Source of the DNA: Bos javanicus
Lineage: Eukaryota > Chordata > Mammalia > Artiodactyla > Bovidae
Length of the DNA stretch: 64,000 nucleotides
Assembly (NCBI RefSeq): GCF_032452875.1
Contig: NC_083876.1
Span: 9,486,001 to 9,550,000, forward strand
Direction: 5' to 3'
Positions 59,356 through 64,000 of the stretch are shown one piece after another (the first letter of the stretch is position 1; each line of letters starts with the position of its first letter). The notes under the pieces were generated by a model. The model worked only from the letters and a program-made list of their open reading frames with translations, ran no database searches and was not told the origin of the DNA. The position numbers and the translations under genes are program-made.

Positions 59356-59563
59356 TGAAGTGAAGTGAAGTCGCTCAGTCCTGTCCGACTCTTTGCCAGC
59401 CCGTGGACCGTAACCTACCAGGCTCCTCCGTCCATGGGATTCACCAGGCAAGAATATTGGCGTGGGTTGCCATTTCCTTCTCCAGGGGATCTTCCCAACC
59501 CAGGGACTGAAACTGGGTCTCCCACATTGCAGGCAGATGCTTTAACCTCTGAGCCACCAGGGA
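59356..59563 (-). mobile_element. Bov-tA SINE (antisense)
   Basis: Complete copy starting with the reversed end (gaagtgaagtgaagtcgct) and ending gagccaccaggga. A perfect 14-bp duplication, agcagaagagtaag, flanks it at 59342-59355 and 59564-59577. Confidence 0.95.
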
Positions 59564-59577
59564 AGCAGAAGAGTAAG

Positions 59578-60236
59578 CTCCCCAAATTTCCATAATTCCC
59601 AGAACAATGTTATTCTGTGTGGCAAAATGGACGCATAATCACTTTGTAATGTGATTATGGTTATGGACGTTAAAATAGCCATATTATACTGGACCTAATA
59701 TATCCTTAAGCAAGATGCTTAAACATAGAAGAGGAAAATGGAAGAGTTAATAAGAGAGATGCAGCAGAAAAGAAGGCAGGAAAGATAAGCCAAAAGGAGA
59801 AGTCACAAGAGATAAGTATGAGGAAAAACTAAACTACCATTGCTGCTTTAAGGCTGGGGAAAGAGGCCACAGGTCACAAATGCATACTGGGTCACCAAGG
59901 CTGCTTTAAGGATGGAGAAAGAGGCCACAAGCCAGAGATGCAGGCAGCCTCCAGAAGCAGGAACAACCTTAGCCAACAACTGGTTCAGAAATGAGGGACT
60001 CAGTGCTGTACCACGCGGAACTGAAATCTGCCAAATGATCAAGGAAGTGGATTCTCCCTCAGGTAAGACTTGAGGCCAACTGGCACCTTGATTTCAGCCT
60101 GTGGTACCCTTTGTAGGGAAACCAGCTGAGCCTGGCAGGCTTCTGACCTACATAACTGCAAAATAATAAATCTGTGCTATTTTAAGCTGCTGAGTTTGTG
60201 ATAATATGCTGATAACAACAGGCAACTAATATACAT
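59578..60236 (+). mobile_element. MLT1-type ERVL-MaLR LTR
   Basis: ataattcccagaacaatgtt, gtgattatggttatgga, a ggctggggaaagaggccaca block partly duplicated as ggatggagaaagaggccaca, then caccttgatttcagcctgtg, aataataaatctgtgctatt and the terminal caactaatatac. Confidence 0.82.
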
Positions 60237-60295
60237 TCACTTACACTGTCAGATTTAACTTGTTACAAAAATATGATCCACTCTGCTTTTCTAAT

Positions 60296-60490
60296 GGCTT
60301 CCCTGGTGGCTCAGACAGTAAAGCATCTGCCTGCAATGCAGGAGACCTGGGTTCAACCCCTGGGTTGGGAAGATCCCCTGGAGAAGGAAATACCAGCCCA
60401 CGCCAGTATTCTCACCTGGAAAATCCCATGGACAGAGGAGCCTGATAGGTTACGGTCCACAGGCGGCAAAGAGTCAGACACAATAATAGT
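60296..60490 (+). mobile_element. Bov-tA SINE (sense)
   Basis: Head ggcttccctggtggctcaga, box B gggttcaacccc, and a body with a truncated end. Confidence 0.94.
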
Positions 60491-61122
60491 ATGGTCCCTC
60501 TGTACCTTCATAGAACCTGAAATCAAAAAATCATTTTAAACGACCCCATCTTTCACATAAAGTAATTTCAAACATTTGTTTTGTGTCTTGTGCCCCAAAC
60601 TAAAATGGTCTCTATTATTTTGCTGCTGTGTTTAGGAAGAGTTTAAAGACTCAAGATCTAAAATATACTTCTCCAAAATTAGCCAAATCACAAGACAAAT
60701 CCTATGAATTTCTCCCCTGAATCTTAGGTGGGGAGTTTGAGTTTCAGAAAATCTAGACAGCCTCCTGGAAATCCATTTGCCTCTCTACATCTCATTTTTT
60801 TCCCTCTAGAAAAAAAGGGGTGGGGGCTCTGGGGCTTCCTTGACGAAGAGCTGCTTGGGTGCAACCTACAGGCCCGGTAAGCCTCAGTGAGGTATGAGGG
60901 GGGCAGACGCCGGGAGGAGAGCAGTCCAGCAGGCTCAGCAGTCGTGCTCCATATGCCCCATGCCACAGCATCACTCTCCTGATGAACCCGATCACCAAAC
61001 ACAGAGCCCAGGACGGTCCACAAGTGGGCTTAGAAGAATTCACACCACTCGCTGGTCACGTCACCTCTGACGAGGCTTATCTGGAAAGGGTGAGGGCTGA
61101 GAGGGGACTAAAGTAGAGTGTT
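60491..61122. other. intergenic, nothing recognised
   Basis: No recognisable gene. Minus-strand frames at 60724-61043 lack known domains. Confidence 0.4.
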
Positions 61123-61123
61123 T

Positions 61124-61354
61124 GGGGCTTCCCAGGAAGCACAGCAGTAAAAAAAATTCGCCTGCCAATGCAGGAAACTCAAGAGACGCAGGTTCAATCC
61201 CAGGGTTGGGAAGATCCCCTGAAGTAGGAAATGGCAACCCACTCTAGTATTCTTGCCTGGGAAATCCCATGGACAGAGGAGCCTGGAGAGCTACAGCTCA
61301 TGGGGTCACAGAGCCGGACACGACTGAGCAACTGAGTGTGCGTGCACACACACG
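61124..61354 (+). mobile_element. Bov-tA SINE (sense)
   Basis: Head ggggcttcccaggaagcaca with an insertion before box B (caggttcaatccc), body ending cacgactgagcaactgag. Confidence 0.93.
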
Positions 61355-61367
61355 AATGTTCACCAGC

Positions 61368-61735
61368 TTTACTGCTATGGACTGAGTGTGTCTCCCCTCC
61401 CAAGTTCACACACTGAGGCCCGAACCCCTGTTGTGACGTAATTTGGAAAGGAAGCCTTGGAAGGTAGTCGGCTTCAGATGAGGTCATAACGGCAGGCCCT
61501 CTCGATGGGATGAGTGTCCTTTAAGAAGAGACACCAGAGAGCTTCCTCCCATGTCCACCCTGTGAGCACAAAGCAAGAAAGCGGCCATCTGCAAACCCAG
61601 AAGAAAGCCCTCACTAGAACCCGCTGTGCTGGCACCCAGGCCTCAGACCTCCAGCTTCCAGAGCTGTGAGAAAATAAACACCTGTTCTCAAGTCTGCAGC
61701 ATTTTGTAATGGCAACCTGAGCAGACTAAGACAGT
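61368..61735 (+). mobile_element. ERVL-MaLR LTR (MLT1/MST type)
   Basis: Starts tgctatggactgagtgtgtc, runs through gaggtcataacggcaggccc and ctccagcttccagagctgtg, and ends gcagactaagaca. This is the MaLR LTR outline; the subfamily is not certain. Confidence 0.82.
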
Positions 61736-61965
61736 TGTAAGGAAGAACTTCAGTTTTTGCTCTGCAACTGCTATTTTATTTAACTTTCCTATGAGAATAT
61801 ATTAGTGTGTTTTTTATTATTTAAAATAACTAAAAATAAATCCAGGGAAAGAGCCCTATAGCTCACTTACAGTGATAGTTTCAGTTTTCTATTAGACTCA
61901 GGAGCAGACCAGCTGCAGGTCAAACCAGCCATCAATGAAAGACATCAATTGTCAGTTCCATCAAT

Positions 61966-62184
61966 GCATGAGTGCATGCTCAGTCATCTCTGTCATGTCT
62001 CACTCTTTGCACCCTATGGATTGTAGCCGACCAGGCTCCTCAGTCCATGGGATTCTCCAGGCAAGAGTACCGGAGTGGGTTGCCATGCCCTCCTCCAGGG
62101 GATCTTCCAGCCCAGGGATCAAACCCCGGGTCTCCTGCATTGCAGGCAGATTCGTTACTGCTGAGCCCCCAGGGAAGCCCAGTT
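61966..62184 (-). mobile_element. Bov-tA SINE (antisense)
   Basis: BovA body then reversed head (gggatcaaaccccgggtctc ... gagcccccagggaagccc). Confidence 0.94.
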
Positions 62185-62574
62185 TCATCAGTATTCACTC
62201 TCAATTTGGAAGACGTCTCATTGATTCACTTCTCTACGTTAAAGTGACATAATTAACAAGTATCACAGTGAAAAGATCCTTTAAAACAATGTCAAAAATT
62301 CAAGAAAGTACTGAAATGTAGCCTTTCTGATGACATTTAGAAACATATATAAAGTTCAGCAATTAATTTAAAGGATGACTTTATGAAAAAGAAACATACA
62401 TAAAATTCACAAAATTCAGACCTTGAAAATTATCTGTAGAACAGTTCATATAATATTAGAGAAAATGTTTAAAGAGGAATTATAAGTTGTCAAATTAAAT
62501 ATCTCTTTTTAAAAGGACAATTATATGCCTGTTATCAAAATTTTAAATTAAAATATAATTTAAGAATATAGTAT
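62185..62574. other. intergenic, nothing recognised
   Basis: AT-rich; no feature seen. Confidence 0.35.
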
Positions 62575-62965
62575 ACTAACGCATATATATGGAATTTAGA
62601 AAGGTGGTAATGATAACCCTGTATGCAAGACAGCAAAAGAGACACAGATGTATAGAACAGTCTGTTGGACTCTGTGGGAGAGGGAGAGTGTGGGATGATT
62701 TGGGAGAATGACATTGAAACATGTATAATATCATATATGAAATGAATCGCCAGTCCAGGTTCGATGCAGGATACAGGATGCTCAGGGCTGGTTCACTGGG
62801 ATGACCCAGAGGGATGGTACAGGGAGGGAGGAGGGAGAGGGGTTCAGGATTGGGAACACATGTACACCCGTGGTGGATTCATGTTGATGTATGGCAAAAC
62901 CAATACAATATTGTAAAGTAATTAGCCTCCAATTAAAATAAATAAATTTATATTAAAATAAAATG
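62575..62965 (+). mobile_element. young bovine-type L1 3' end (5'-truncated)
   Basis: The ruminant L1 3' UTR: gaatcgccagtccaggttcg, ctgggatgacccagagggat, acatgtacacccgtggtgga, gtaattagcctccaattaaa, then an A-rich aataaataaat tail. Little decay is visible, so the insertion is probably recent. Confidence 0.88.
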
Positions 62966-63011
62966 TAATTGTTGCTCTCTTGGCACTTATAATTTAGTGG
63001 ATCAAACAGAT

Positions 63012-63290
63012 ATTCAGTTTAGTTCAGTTCAGTCGCTCAGTCGTGTCTGACACCTTGCAACCCCATGGACTGCAGCACACCAGGCCTCCCTATCACCAAC
63101 TCCCAGAGCTTACTCAAACTCATGTCCATTGAGTCAGTGATGCCATCCAACAATCTCATCCTCTGTTGTCCCCTTCTCCTCCTGCCTTCAATCTTTCCCA
63201 ACATCAGGGTCTTTTCCAATGAGACAGTTCCTTGCATCAGGTGGCCAAAGTATTGGAGCATCAGCTTCAGCAAGAGTCCCTCCAATGAAT
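63012..63290 (-). mobile_element. BovB LINE 3' end (antisense)
   Basis: gtttagttcagttcagtcgc through the antisense ORF tail (minus frame QQRMRLLDGITDSMDMSL) to gtccctccaatgaat. 5'-truncated. Confidence 0.93.
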
Positions 63291-63585
63291 AACAAAATAA
63301 ATTAGTATGCAACTATGAACAGTAATCTGGATTTTATTTTGTCTATATTCTCTAAGCAATTTGTCCATAGTACTCTTTAGCTATTGCTATTACTCTTGCT
63401 TGCTTAAACCCTAAATCAGCTTTACCATCCCCTCTATGTATGTAAAGAGCTATACACAATGGAAAAATTATTTTATCAGGCACAAAGCACCAGCCCAAAA
63501 ATTAGTTGAGTTCTAGTTCTGCCACTAAGTGAACTCGCAGACTCTGTAAAATTTAGATTCTGTAAAATTAGGTGGCACCATAGAT
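63291..63585. other. intergenic, nothing recognised
   Basis: AT-rich; no feature seen. Confidence 0.35.
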
Positions 63586-63893
63586 GTTCCCTGATAGCTC
63601 AGTTGGCAAAGAATCCGCCTGCAATTCAGGATACCCCAGTTCGATTCCCGGGTCAGAAAGATCCCCTGGAGAACGGATAGGCTACCCACTCTAGTATTCT
63701 TGGGTTTCCCTTGTGGCTCAGCTAGTAAAGAATCCACCTGCAATGCAGGAGACCTGGATTTGATCCCTGGGTTGGGAAGATCACCTGGAGCAGGGAAAGG
63801 CTACCCAGTCCAGTATTCTGGCCTGGAGAATCCCATGGATTGTATAGTCCATGGGGTTGCAAAGAGTCGGACACGACTGACTTTCACTTTCAT
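63586..63893 (+). mobile_element. double-headed Bov-tA SINE
   Basis: Heads at 63586 (gttccctgatagctcagttg, box B agttcgattcccg) and about 63703, then a BovA body with attgtatagtccatgggg. Flanked by an approximate catagatgttcc duplication (63580-63591 and 63891-63902). Confidence 0.93.
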
Positions 63894-64000
63894 AGATGTT
63901 CCTGTAGGGTCTTCCCAATTTTAAAATCATGCGATAAATGTCTTTCCAATCCGAACATTATTTTATATTCCAGCCATGTGTTGTTTCATAATAAATAAAG

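Overview
The window is nuclear DNA from a ruminant, most likely a bovid (cattle or a close relative). It is saturated with ruminant-specific retroposons: Bov-tA SINEs with a tRNA-like head, Bov-A2 dimers with (GCT)n microsatellite ends, BovB (RTE-clade) LINEs, CHR-type cetartiodactyl SINEs and a bovine-type L1 3' end. Split genes with GT-AG introns and ancient eutherian repeats (MIR, L2, MER5A, MLT1) confirm a mammalian chromosome. I see no prokaryotic feature.

Positions 1-18834 hold the 5' part of COL9A1 (collagen alpha-1(IX)) on the minus strand. Five coding exons join in frame to 232 codons: 18834-18821, 18320-18247, 17105-17028, 16894-16762 and 10666-10270. They encode the signal peptide and most of the NC4 (TSPN / laminin-G-like) domain. 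The last part of NC4 and all the triple-helical exons lie beyond the left edge, because intron 5 runs at least from 10269 to 1. That intron holds an old sense-strand L1 (1-3927) cut by SINE and BovB insertions, an L2 remnant, and further SINE and BovB pieces.

Positions 18835-64000 are upstream of COL9A1. In human the next gene on this side is FAM135A, and none of its exons is recognisable here. The only intact protein-coding unit in this part is a histone H4 retrocopy (45701-46012). It reads as canonical H4 from start to stop, keeps the histone 3' stem-loop, ends in an A-rich tail and is bracketed by a 13-bp target-site duplication.

Other landmarks are a long antisense L1 (about 22.6-30.4 kb) that took two BovB pieces, a Bov-A SINE and a 1330-bp solo endogenous-retrovirus LTR with a 6-bp duplication; a 1.6-kb BovB reverse-transcriptase fragment (about 52.0-53.6 kb) followed at once by an inverted BovB copy; an L1 with an apparent twin-priming inversion (51.4-52.0 kb); and MLT1-type LTRs at 58-62 kb. 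No new genetic system is evident. The items most worth following up are the intact H4 retrocopy, the BovB inverted repeat, the solo LTR, and candidate regulatory sequence upstream of COL9A1. Family names were assigned by reading, without a repeat library, so boundaries of older repeats are approximate.
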